33,879 nucleotides of DNA, taken from contig CALCRR010000418.1 in NCBI GenBank assembly GCA_937894495.1, positions 1 to 33,879 of the forward strand. Reading direction: 5' to 3'. The position numbers and the translations under genes were made by a program. Shown here piece by piece: positions 1-6,923 of the stretch (position 1 is its first letter; each line of letters begins with the position of its first letter). The DNA is from an uncultured Ruminococcus sp. (GTDB lineage Bacteria; Bacillota; Clostridia; Oscillospirales; Ruminococcaceae). The notes beneath the pieces are model-generated. The model had not been told where the DNA came from, searched no databases, and worked only from the letters and a program-made list of their open reading frames with translations.

Positions 1-1
1 A

Positions 2-115
2 ATAAACGAAAATGCTATACTTGTCATTACTGATGTATTTCCTGAACGAACTGGGGGGAATAATATACAACTTAAGGCAACGCCAATAGCCCGTAGTCTA
101 TTGGCGCACCTGTAA
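2..115 (+). CDS. Possible C-terminal tail of an upstream ORF (partial)
   Basis: Frame 2 is open from the window edge to a TAA at 113-115, giving about 37 residues that end in a Ser-Leu-Leu-Ala-His-Leu tail. No start codon is visible and no family is recognised. A perfect 9-bp inverted repeat (81-89 with 98-106) lies in its last codons and has no T-run after it. It may be the end of a gene that begins outside the window, or a chance open stretch. Confidence 0.25.
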   Translation: MNENAILVITDVFPERTGGNNIQLKATPIARSLLAHL

Positions 116-390
116 TCCGTTCCGTACAAGTCCATTTCAGCATTATGGTGCGCGCCACAATACAGGCTGCTCACAACGTACACAGGACAGCCGAATCGAT
201 CATCACTTCCCTAATTTTTCAAACTGGTGTGAATGGATATTTATCATAGGATTCCCGACGATGAAGAGGTTGGATTAAAAAGTGGCGTAAATACGCAGGT
301 TTTGTGACCTGATGGACGAGATTTACGACCGATTTACGACCAATTTGTTGAGGACACGTTTGATATTTTAATTATTTGTGTAAATTAAGT
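116..390. other. Intergenic stretch without a recognisable gene
   Basis: About 275 bases with stops in all frames and no convincing ORF, tRNA or promoter. A short near-repeat (atttacgacc twice, around 320-340) is the only local structure noticed. The stretch separates whatever lies upstream from the terminator of the minus-strand defence operon and could contain an island boundary. No att duplication could be identified. Confidence 0.4.
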
Positions 391-391
391 A

Positions 392-424
392 AAGAGCTAA
401 CCAATTTGAAAATGGTTAGCTCTT
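392..424 (-). terminator. Rho-independent terminator of the minus-strand defence operon
   Basis: A perfect 12-bp stem (392-403 paired with 413-424; arm AAGAGCTAACCA) has a 9-nt loop. Read on the minus strand it is followed by a T-rich stretch (TTACTTAATTT). It sits just after the stop of the HNH gene, the last gene of the operon. Confidence 0.85.
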
Positions 425-429
425 GCTGT

Positions 430-1065
430 TTATGACATTATATTTCGCTTTTTTCTCAACAATTCAATTGCTTTTCCGAGTTGCGTATATCCAGGAGTTT
501 TTTCATTAGTTTTTGCATATAATCCTATCATACTCATTAATAAATAATCTAATCTATGTATGTCATTATGTAGTTTAAGTTTGTAATAAAAATCACACAC
601 AACTTTATCTTCTTTATAATTGGAGTTGATCATAATGTAGTAATAATCATTACGATAGAAAACCTTTGTTATACTAGTATTGTCGGGATACAACAAGCTT
701 CGTTTATCTGGTGGAATGATAAACGCACCCTTTGCGTGATTACAGGAATGACATGATAAAACTAAATTATCTAATTTTCCCGCTTGTTTTTTACTTTTAA
801 ACTCTGATGACTTTTGATAGATATAATGGTCTATCTGAAATTCAGATTTGGAAATTATTTCTATAGAAACACCGCAATATGCGCATTTATAATTATATGC
901 TTTTAAGAACTGTTTTTTGTATATTAAGTCATTCTTTGATATATAATTATGCATATCTTTTGCTCTAGGATGGTCTAAGATAATTTGGTTGTAAATATTG
1001 TTTTTTCTTTCTTTGATATCAGATAGATCTGGACAGTATTTAGTATTTCTATAATCATTATTCAT
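430..1065 (-). CDS. HNH endonuclease, last gene of a methyltransferase/GHKL/receiver operon
   Basis: A 211-aa protein with a zinc-supported HNH nuclease core: C61-x2-C64, then D79-H80 (the catalytic Asp-His pair), then C105-x2-C108 with N109 and K112. This is the layout of small HNH nucleases such as those in McrA-like and Septu PtuB-like defence proteins. The N-terminal 55 residues are charged and may bind a partner. The start overlaps the end of the receiver-like gene by 8 bases, so translation is probably coupled. In context it is the likely DNA-cutting effector of the operon, with self DNA presumably marked by the methyltransferase encoded upstream. The fold is clear; its target and whether it cuts only modified or unmodified DNA are unknown. 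Base composition is very AT-rich, like the rest of the operon. Confidence 0.85.
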   Translation of the reverse strand: MNNDYRNTKYCPDLSDIKERKNNIYNQIILDHPRAKDMHNYISKNDLIYKKQFLKAYNYKCAYCGVSIEIISKSEFQIDHYIYQKSSEFKSKKQAGKLDNLVLSCHSCNHAKGAFIIPPDKRSLLYPDNTSITKVFYRNDYYYIMINSNYKEDKVVCDFYYKLKLHNDIHRLDYLLMSMIGLYAKTNEKTPGYTQLGKAIELLRKKRNIMS

Positions 1066-1654
1066 CTAATCTCTCCTGAATAGTTTTAAATGCATCAATT
1101 AAAGCGTCAATATCCGATTTAGTTAGCTCGTCATAAGCAGATTCGCCCTGTAAAGATGATATTACTTTTCCTTTTATATACTCTTCAATATTATCATTCT
1201 TCTCAATTACTTTACTTAGATTTCTATATTCATGGATTCGTTTAATTGCATGATTTAGTATGTCGGGAAGAATATGCTCATAATACTCAAGTCCTGACAT
1301 ACCTGTTCTAACATTATATTTGGATATTGTTCCTAAATCTGGTGTTGGTTCATTCTGCGTTATTACTATTACTTCTATAAAAGGATAATATTTTCGAAGA
1401 ATAATCTTAAAATCCTCTCCGCTAAACTTTTTACTACTACTGGTAGCATTTTCAAATAGTCTGGAATCAATTATTATAATATTGGCTGTCGATATCAAGG
1501 GATTAATTATTAGTTTATCAAAGCCTTCATTAGGCTCAAAATTATACTCTTGGTAAGAGATATTAAATTCGCTATTAATATATTTTGTATCAAGGTATTC
1601 GCTTAGTATTTCATCAATTCTATCATCAATATAAAGAATATTAATTGACTCCAT
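1058..1654 (-). CDS. Receiver-like (CheY-fold) protein without an output domain
   Basis: A 198-aa protein with features of a response-regulator receiver: beta-1 ending in the acidic pair D10-D11, a hydrophobic beta-3 ending in D63 (phospho-acceptor position), and beta-4 ending in T99. The usual beta-5 Lys is not obvious; the matching region reads NVRTGMSG. The last 60 residues are helical and charged, with no DNA-binding domain. It overlaps the upstream ATPase gene by one base and the downstream HNH gene by 8. Receiver folds are usually controlled by histidine kinases, and the neighbouring protein has a kinase-like C-terminus, so a signalling relay from ATPase to receiver to nuclease is plausible but inferred. 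It could instead be a degenerate receiver acting only as a protein-protein adaptor. Confidence 0.7.
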   Translation of the reverse strand: MESINILYIDDRIDEILSEYLDTKYINSEFNISYQEYNFEPNEGFDKLIINPLISTANIIIIDSRLFENATSSSKKFSGEDFKIILRKYYPFIEVIVITQNEPTPDLGTISKYNVRTGMSGLEYYEHILPDILNHAIKRIHEYRNLSKVIEKNDNIEEYIKGKVISSLQGESAYDELTKSDIDALIDAFKTIQERLDE

Positions 1655-3795
1655 TATATCTCACCACCCACTGTGAAATTAATTGAGAATCCATTATCTG
1701 ATTTAATAGATTCAATTTTTCCGCCAGACATAGTTATCGTATTATTAACAATCCACATACCAAGTCCATGTCCATTTTTTCGAGTTGTTTCGTGAACCTC
1801 CAATATTTTCATTGGTTTAGATTTGTATTTATCTGCTAATCCTATACCATTATCAGAGTATGTGAAATGAAGATGTTCATCTCTAAAAGAGGCAGAAATA
1901 GAAATATTTAGCGTTGATAATTTTTCATTCTGCTGTATACTATTTAAAATAAGATTATCAAATATGACCTTAATTATATCTTCCGAAGTATTAAAACAAA
2001 TATCATCTTCTAGAACAACTTTTAAATTAATAAAAGCATAATCTCGTTCCCATATTTCCTTGATTTTAATTAATAGATCTCCTATACTCAACCAAGATGG
2101 AATAAACTGCTTTTTTTCAATTTCCGAAAGCATTGTATCCATAAATAGAATAATTTTTTTGGATACTTCCTTGTTAGTATTTAACAGGTTAGGAATATTC
2201 ATATATGCTTTGCAAGTTTTTTCTACTGAGTTCAGGTCGTCCCAATATCCATACTTGATTAATGCCTTGATAATATTATCTATATTCACGGAAATAGAAT
2301 TTCTATCATTATTCATTTCATGTGCAATAGAAGCAGCTTTCAAGCCTGTTGTAGATAAAACATTTAGTATTCTTATATCATATTTATACTGCTCTTCTGT
2401 GGTTCTTTTCTCTTGTATTATCTTCTCATTTTGCTTCTTATAATCTTTTATTTCTTCAGCAAGTTGTTTTGATTCTTCCTTCGTAAGTGAAGAAATAGAA
2501 CTTGGATTAGTTACTACTTTATTAATTATTGGCTTTTCTTCAACAGAATCAGCTTTGTTTTTAACATTGATTGCTCGAATGATACCCTGCCTATATCTTT
2601 CAAATTCACTAATGCCGAGATGCATTATTAAAATAAAAAGTTCATAGTACATGTTTTCTTCAAGCCCTTGCCTGTTTGATAGATCTTGTAGTAAACTATT
2701 TTCCTTTTTATCAATCATTACTTTTCCAGACATTTGATTCTCTCTTACTCTCCATGCGCCAGTAGGATGAGTTGCAGCTGCCGGGGATTTACGTGACCTT
2801 TTTCCAAATTCCAACCAGTCTTTCTTACCTTCAAAAGAGGAAATACTAAACGCATTTCTGTAAAGAATCACACCCGAATTAAAGTGGTCTGGTAGTTCTG
2901 TATGCTTATACATAAATTTTTCGGCATCATTTCTAGAGCTTTTTATATAAAAGAATAATTGAGCTGAGAAATCACCAAGATCAGTCAACGATTGTTTAAT
3001 TTCTTTTTCATTCTGATCCCAATCATTCTTTTCTTTAAGTTCATCAAATATACTAATATTTGTACTATAATTATTCAAACTATTCTCGGTATAATAATCT
3101 GAAGCTTCTTTTTGAAATTCATCAGAAATAACTTCAACAGAAAGTGTTTGTTTTGTAGAACAATAATTAAGAATTATTTTCGATAAACAGTTGATACCTA
3201 GTATAGGATTAGATAATAGTGGTTCTATTGTATGTCTTATTTCGGGATGGATTATTTCTATTTTCATAGCTGTATCATTGTAGGTTTTTGAAATAAAACT
3301 TATAAGGTTATTAACTTTCTTCTTATTCCATTTTTCTCTTATCCCGCTAACAACTATTTTAGAGCCATGACTAACAATTTCATTACTATTACTAATAGAA
3401 GAATTATTCCAATCTGTGTGCCATAAAACGCCTGGATTTCCTTCTTTTTTGCTATAAAAATCAGTTGTTTCACCTAGTTTAGCAAGAGCAAATCTTCCGA
3501 CACCTTTTGATCCTGCAAGAATCCTTTTATGACTATTTTGATCATAGATTTCATATCCTTTATAGCTTTTTCCTATGTGCATCCAGTGGGTCTTTATATC
3601 GTCTTCATTCATACCAATACCATCATCGGTTATTATTATACTATTATCCGCAAACTCAATTGTAGTAGTTATTGAGTTTGCATCATAGGCGTTTTTTACC
3701 AATTCAAGAATTGCAGATTCATCATTGGTGAAATTTTGTACACCAAGAAGCTCAGCTATGGTCTTATCTTCTACAATATATTGTAGGTATTCCAT
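1654..3795 (-). CDS. Large protein with two GHKL ATPase domains (MORC/Hsp90-like N-terminus, histidine-kinase-like C-terminus)
   Basis: A 713-aa protein. The N-terminus carries a GHKL nucleotide-binding domain of the Hsp90/MutL/MORC type: ELVKNAYDA with N35 as the Mg-binding Asn, then DDGIGM, then GSKGVGRFA near residues 94-102. A coiled-coil stretch lies at about 425-475. Next comes an H-box-like segment around H492 (SIAHEMNNDRNSI), and then a second GHKL domain with an N-box (FDNLILNSIQQNE, about 610-622), DNGIGL, and a G-box (NGHGLGMWIVNN, about 680). So it looks like a MORC-like ATPase fused to a histidine kinase core. There is no membrane segment, so it is cytoplasmic. MutL/MORC-type ATPases are known in predicted restriction-modification operons. 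Here the neighbours (methyltransferase 3 bases upstream, receiver-like protein and HNH nuclease downstream) suggest that it couples DNA or phage sensing to effector control. Autophosphorylation at H492 is inferred. Confidence 0.8.
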   Translation of the reverse strand: MEYLQYIVEDKTIAELLGVQNFTNDESAILELVKNAYDANSITTTIEFADNSIIITDDGIGMNEDDIKTHWMHIGKSYKGYEIYDQNSHKRILAGSKGVGRFALAKLGETTDFYSKKEGNPGVLWHTDWNNSSISNSNEIVSHGSKIVVSGIREKWNKKKVNNLISFISKTYNDTAMKIEIIHPEIRHTIEPLLSNPILGINCLSKIILNYCSTKQTLSVEVISDEFQKEASDYYTENSLNNYSTNISIFDELKEKNDWDQNEKEIKQSLTDLGDFSAQLFFYIKSSRNDAEKFMYKHTELPDHFNSGVILYRNAFSISSFEGKKDWLEFGKRSRKSPAAATHPTGAWRVRENQMSGKVMIDKKENSLLQDLSNRQGLEENMYYELFILIMHLGISEFERYRQGIIRAINVKNKADSVEEKPIINKVVTNPSSISSLTKEESKQLAEEIKDYKKQNEKIIQEKRTTEEQYKYDIRILNVLSTTGLKAASIAHEMNNDRNSISVNIDNIIKALIKYGYWDDLNSVEKTCKAYMNIPNLLNTNKEVSKKIILFMDTMLSEIEKKQFIPSWLSIGDLLIKIKEIWERDYAFINLKVVLEDDICFNTSEDIIKVIFDNLILNSIQQNEKLSTLNISISASFRDEHLHFTYSDNGIGLADKYKSKPMKILEVHETTRKNGHGLGMWIVNNTITMSGGKIESIKSDNGFSINFTVGGEI

Positions 3796-3798
3796 TTT

Positions 3799-5226
3799 TT
3801 ACCTCCTAGTAAATTTATAGTTCTTTATATCATTACAAGTGATCCTGATGGAGGTACCACTTACAGGAATGCCAATCTTTTTTACGTAATCCATAAATTC
3901 TGGACTTTTTAGAATTTGTTTTGCAAAATCAAGGTCATACTCGTCTGTTTTAGGATATATATATATTCCAGAATAAGGTATTGTATCTGAATCTAAAACG
4001 TATAAATTGACAGAATCGGTTACAATTGTTGATAATAAGAGTTTTTCACAATTAAGATGTGAAAGCGCTTGAGAACGTCCATATTCAAACCACTTAGCAC
4101 TATTATCACTATTTCTATTATCAAGTTCTTTTCTGTATCTGTTTAAGTATCTTCCAATATTGGGAAATTTTAATAAGAAATCTTCGGAAGAGTATTTTTT
4201 TAGTTTATCATTTTCATATCTATATGGAAAGATGATATACTCTTGCTTTTTATATCTTAATGATCTAGGACTAACCGCATGCCTTATTAGCTCCTTCTCA
4301 AGGTTATTCTCCTTTATGTTTTTTTCTGAAACAATAAATGCTTCATTACATAGTGTGGCAATAACAATTGAAGCATCATAATAATCTCCAAATCGTAGTG
4401 ATTTGTCATCATTTGATGGTATATTCTCTGTAAACATCCACTTCTCAGATAAAAAGATTTTATTAACAATATTACTTGTACTATCAGTTATATTATAATA
4501 TTTTACAACATCATCATTATTTGATTTATCATATAAAAATATACAAGAAGACGTTAAAGTGGATTCAAATAAAACTTTTGATGGGTACTCATAAATCTCA
4601 GAAATATGAGGAAACATTAGTTCTCTGAGATGTTTAGCAAAAACATTTTTAAATATATTGCTTGGAACTAATTGAACCATTTTCCCCTCTTCAGATAGTA
4701 AAGATATGCCTAATTCAACAAATGCATAACAATAATCAAATTTGCCCTTTTGACAAGATTTAAAAATAGTTCGAAGATAATTCCGATTGTCTGTGTCTAT
4801 TTGTTTATAAGAAATATAAGGTGGATTCCCAATAATATAATCAAAAACAACATTGTATTTATATTTCAAAGCATCGTAATTATGAATATTCCAGTTGACT
4901 TTCGGAAGTTCATACTTATCTGCCAAACAATTTAGTCTATCAAGTGTGTCACAAAATAATTTTTGATCAAGTTCAATTCCTATTATATCATCAGCTAGTC
5001 CACTAGAAATCTGTTTTTTTTCGAGTCCGCATTTTAAACATTCTTTAATATATTTTTCCACAATAGCAATTAAAATATTACCATTTCCAAAAGAATTCTC
5101 TAATACTTTTTTTCCATATAAATCTGTGGAATAGTCTATGATTTCCAGCAACTTCGCTACCATTTTTTCTGGAGTAAATTTTTGGCATTTCGCCCTATTC
5201 TCGTCAATATCAAAAATATTGCTCAT
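3799..5226 (-). CDS. N6-adenine-specific DNA methyltransferase (Eco57I/TaqI-like)
   Basis: A 475-aa protein. It opens with a KFTPEKMVAKLLEII segment typical of N6-adenine methyltransferases in restriction systems. A SAM-binding motif I variant follows (VLENSFGNGNIL, about 41-52), then the acidic motif II (GIELDQ, 83-88) and the catalytic NPPY at 134-137. The C-terminal ~250 residues are probably target recognition. There is no nuclease domain in this chain, so cutting would be done by the HNH protein. The ATG at 5226 has a GAGGT ribosome site 6 bases upstream and is the first gene after the operon promoter. It would protect self DNA by methylating adenine in an unknown sequence. The gene is AT-rich compared with the LytTR/ABC region, which suggests acquisition as an island. 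Confidence 0.9.
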   Translation of the reverse strand: MSNIFDIDENRAKCQKFTPEKMVAKLLEIIDYSTDLYGKKVLENSFGNGNILIAIVEKYIKECLKCGLEKKQISSGLADDIIGIELDQKLFCDTLDRLNCLADKYELPKVNWNIHNYDALKYKYNVVFDYIIGNPPYISYKQIDTDNRNYLRTIFKSCQKGKFDYCYAFVELGISLLSEEGKMVQLVPSNIFKNVFAKHLRELMFPHISEIYEYPSKVLFESTLTSSCIFLYDKSNNDDVVKYYNITDSTSNIVNKIFLSEKWMFTENIPSNDDKSLRFGDYYDASIVIATLCNEAFIVSEKNIKENNLEKELIRHAVSPRSLRYKKQEYIIFPYRYENDKLKKYSSEDFLLKFPNIGRYLNRYRKELDNRNSDNSAKWFEYGRSQALSHLNCEKLLLSTIVTDSVNLYVLDSDTIPYSGIYIYPKTDEYDLDFAKQILKSPEFMDYVKKIGIPVSGTSIRITCNDIKNYKFTRR

Positions 5227-5259
5227 TACATTACCTCAATATAATATAATTATTATACT

Positions 5260-5288
5260 ATTATAACACGTTTTAATAAATAATTCAA
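5260..5288 (-). promoter_or_regulatory. Sigma-A-type promoter of the defence operon
   Basis: On the minus strand, TTGAAT (5288-5283) and a perfect TATAAT (5265-5260) are separated by 17 bases. The ribosome site and ATG of the methyltransferase follow at a normal distance. The -35 box lies inside the first unit of the tandem repeat at 5282-5325, so a protein bound there would block it. Confidence 0.8.
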
Positions 5289-5325
5289 CACCAAAATGGA
5301 AAAAATTCAACACCAAAATGGAAAA
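5282..5325. repeat. Tandem 22-bp repeat, probable operator
   Basis: Two exact, head-to-tail 22-bp units (5282-5303 and 5304-5325) each contain the near-palindrome CCAAAATGG (5291-5299 and 5313-5321). A third, inverted copy of its core, CCATTTTGC, lies at 5338-5346 beside the -35 box of the plus-strand promoter. Two helical turns between units and overlap with the -35 of the defence operon point to a repressor site. No regulator gene of the classical HTH type is present in the operon. Confidence 0.7.
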
Positions 5326-5346
5326 AATCACATATTACCATTTTGC

Positions 5347-5375
5347 TTGATTTATCTTTATTAATATGCTATAAT
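5347..5375 (+). promoter_or_regulatory. Promoter of the LytTR/kinase genes
   Basis: TTGATT (5347-5352), a 17-base spacer, and TATAAT (5370-5375) preceded by TGC as an extended -10. The ribosome site GAGGTG follows at 5393-5398. The promoter is back to back with that of the minus-strand operon, with the operator-like repeats between them. Confidence 0.75.
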
Positions 5376-5404
5376 AAAAAAAACGTTAAACTGAGGTGTT
5401 CACT

Positions 5405-6106
5405 TTGTCCTTAATTTTTTCCGTCTGCGATGACGACGCGACTCAGCTTGGCTCACTCCAAGCTATGCTTTCTGAATGGAATCCAACTGTAAGAATAAAC
5501 GAATACACCTCCGCCGAACAGTTCCTATTCAGTTATCCTAATGCCCCCTGTGACCTGCTCCTTCTCGACATTGAAATGGGCGATATGAACGGAATGGAGC
5601 TTGCACGAAAGCTGCGGAGCAAGGGCGATATGCTCCCGATCATTTTTATTACAGGTTACTCGGAGTTCATGCAGGACGGGTATGATGTGGAGGCTCTCCA
5701 CTATCTGTTGAAGCCTGTGGATAAGGAAAAGCTCTTTGCGGTGCTTGACCGATATGAAAGCCGCCACTCAGCTGACAGCAGAGTGATCTTCCCCTGCGGT
5801 GATGAGTCGGTGTGCGTCAATGCCGAAGATATTATGTATATTGAAGCATTTGGCAAGAAAACGCAAATTACACTAAAAGACGGCAAAGAGATACTCTGCA
5901 CCTGCGGTCTGAGTGCTGCTACCGAAAAGCTGGGGAAAGGCTTTGTGTCCTGCCACCGTTCCTATGTGGTGAATTTAAGCTTTGTCCGCAGCATTTCAAA
6001 GACGGATATAACACTTGATAACGGAAGGAAGATTCCATTGTCCCGCAGGCTTTATGACAGCGTGAACAAGGCATTTATCAGCTTTTACAAGGAGAACAGA
6101 CCATGA
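5405..6106 (+). CDS. LytTR-family response regulator (AgrA/VirR-like)
   Basis: A 233-aa protein when started at TTG 5405. That start is chosen because GAGGTG (5393-5398) lies 6 bases upstream; an in-frame GTG at 5396 falls inside this ribosome site. Residues 1-120 are a receiver domain with acidic residues D9-D11, phospho-acceptor D55 (LLLLDIEMGDMNG), T83 and K103. Residues about 135-230 are a LytTR DNA-binding domain (IEAFGKKTQITLKDG, then FVSCHRSYVVNL and IPLSRRLYDSV). Proteins of this family bind pairs of 9-bp direct repeats upstream of export or peptide genes. The gene overlaps the kinase gene by four bases (ATGA), so the two form a two-component pair. Its likely target is the candidate site at 6837-6865 in front of the ABC transporter genes. 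Confidence 0.92.
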   Translation: MSLIFSVCDDDATQLGSLQAMLSEWNPTVRINEYTSAEQFLFSYPNAPCDLLLLDIEMGDMNGMELARKLRSKGDMLPIIFITGYSEFMQDGYDVEALHYLLKPVDKEKLFAVLDRYESRHSADSRVIFPCGDESVCVNAEDIMYIEAFGKKTQITLKDGKEILCTCGLSAATEKLGKGFVSCHRSYVVNLSFVRSISKTDITLDNGRKIPLSRRLYDSVNKAFISFYKENRP

Positions 6107-6831
6107 AAACAGCTATCGTTATTGCAATCATAATATTTGGCATTGCGGTTTTGGTGGCTGTGTTTTTTCTTCTCCGAAAGCTGTTCTACCACCTTGTTGA
6201 CAAGCGTATCGCAGAATTCCAAAGCGACCTTATCGCAAAGCAGACCGCCGAGATACAAAATATGTACCGACAGATGCAGGAATGGCGGCACGATTACCGC
6301 AACCACATTCAGAATATGAAAAACCGCCTTGACAGCGATAACGGCGAGTTGGAGAGGTATCTCGATGACTTGGCTGACGACCTCACGCAGGCAGACACTT
6401 CTATCAAGACGGGCAATGTTATGGCTGACGCTGTGCTGAACAGTAAGCTATCCGTTGCAGAACAAAAGGGAGTAAGGCTCAACGTCAAGGCACATATCCC
6501 GAACGGGGTTGCCTTAACCGATGTGGAGCTATGTTCCATACTCGGCAATCTGCTTGACAATGCTATGGAAGCCTGCGAAAAGCTGCCCGTAGATGCACGA
6601 TTTATCAGGGTGTATATCGACAAATTCAAGGGGCAGTTTTACCTTTCGGTACAAAATTCCTCTCCTGCCGTTCAGCGAGATAAGAGCATTTTTCACACAA
6701 CAAAAGCAGGCACTCACGGCTTCGGGCTGTTTCGCATTGACCGCATTGCAAAGAAATACGGTGGATATGTGAACAGGCAGTATGAAGAAGGAGTGTTTGC
6801 AACGGAGTTACTATTACCAATAAATGTATAA
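6103..6831 (+). CDS. Minimal GHKL sensor histidine kinase (AgrC-type catalytic core)
   Basis: A 242-aa protein. One N-terminal membrane helix (residues 4-24) is followed by a short linker, the H-box WRHDYRNH with H63 as the probable phosphorylated residue, an N-box (LGNLLDNAMEACEKL) and a G-box (GTHGFGLFRIDRI). AgrC-like kinases are usually about 400-450 residues with six or so membrane helices that bind the signal peptide; here that sensor part is missing and only one helix remains. It probably phosphorylates D55 of the regulator encoded just upstream. The signal may come from the membrane or from a partner protein such as the adjacent ABC transporters, as in Bce-type flux sensing, but this is inference. 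No agrD- or agrB-like gene was seen nearby. Confidence 0.9.
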   Translation: MKTAIVIAIIIFGIAVLVAVFFLLRKLFYHLVDKRIAEFQSDLIAKQTAEIQNMYRQMQEWRHDYRNHIQNMKNRLDSDNGELERYLDDLADDLTQADTSIKTGNVMADAVLNSKLSVAEQKGVRLNVKAHIPNGVALTDVELCSILGNLLDNAMEACEKLPVDARFIRVYIDKFKGQFYLSVQNSSPAVQRDKSIFHTTKAGTHGFGLFRIDRIAKKYGGYVNRQYEEGVFATELLLPINV

Positions 6832-6836
6832 AAGCT

Positions 6837-6865
6837 GCCGTTCATTCCGTATTTTGACCGTTCGT
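6837..6865 (+). promoter_or_regulatory. Candidate LytTR binding site (two 9-bp direct repeats)
   Basis: GCCGTTCAT (6837-6845) and ACCGTTCGT (6857-6865) are direct repeats with an 11-base gap, i.e. two helical turns apart. They resemble the known LytTR half-site pattern (A/T, A/C, A/C, GTT, N, A/G, T/G); the second matches at every position and the first at all but one. They lie upstream of an extended -10 (TGTTATACT, 6895-6903) that lacks a -35 box, as expected for an activated promoter. Caution: the -10 would place the start of transcription almost at the ribosome site. Confidence 0.5.
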
Positions 6866-6893
6866 TCCGAAATCCACACGAGCGGTCATTTTT
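6856..6893 (+). terminator. Possible terminator after the kinase gene, overlapping the LytTR site
   Basis: GACCGTTCGT (6856-6865) can pair with ACGAGCGGTC (6878-6887), a 10-bp stem with one G-U pair, followed by ATTTTTA. It may end transcription from the regulator/kinase promoter or partly separate the transporter genes. The same bases carry the second LytTR half-site, so only one reading may be correct. Confidence 0.4.
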
Positions 6894-6923
6894 ATGTTAT
6901 ACTGAAAGTCGGAGGTGAAAGCG

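Noticed and set aside
81..106. Perfect 9-bp hairpin as a terminator
   Set aside because: No T-run follows on either strand; it could be a chance or regulatory hairpin.
6832..6923. A small signal-peptide (AgrD-like) gene between kinase and transporter
   Set aside because: The gap is too short and holds no start with a ribosome site other than that of the transporter.
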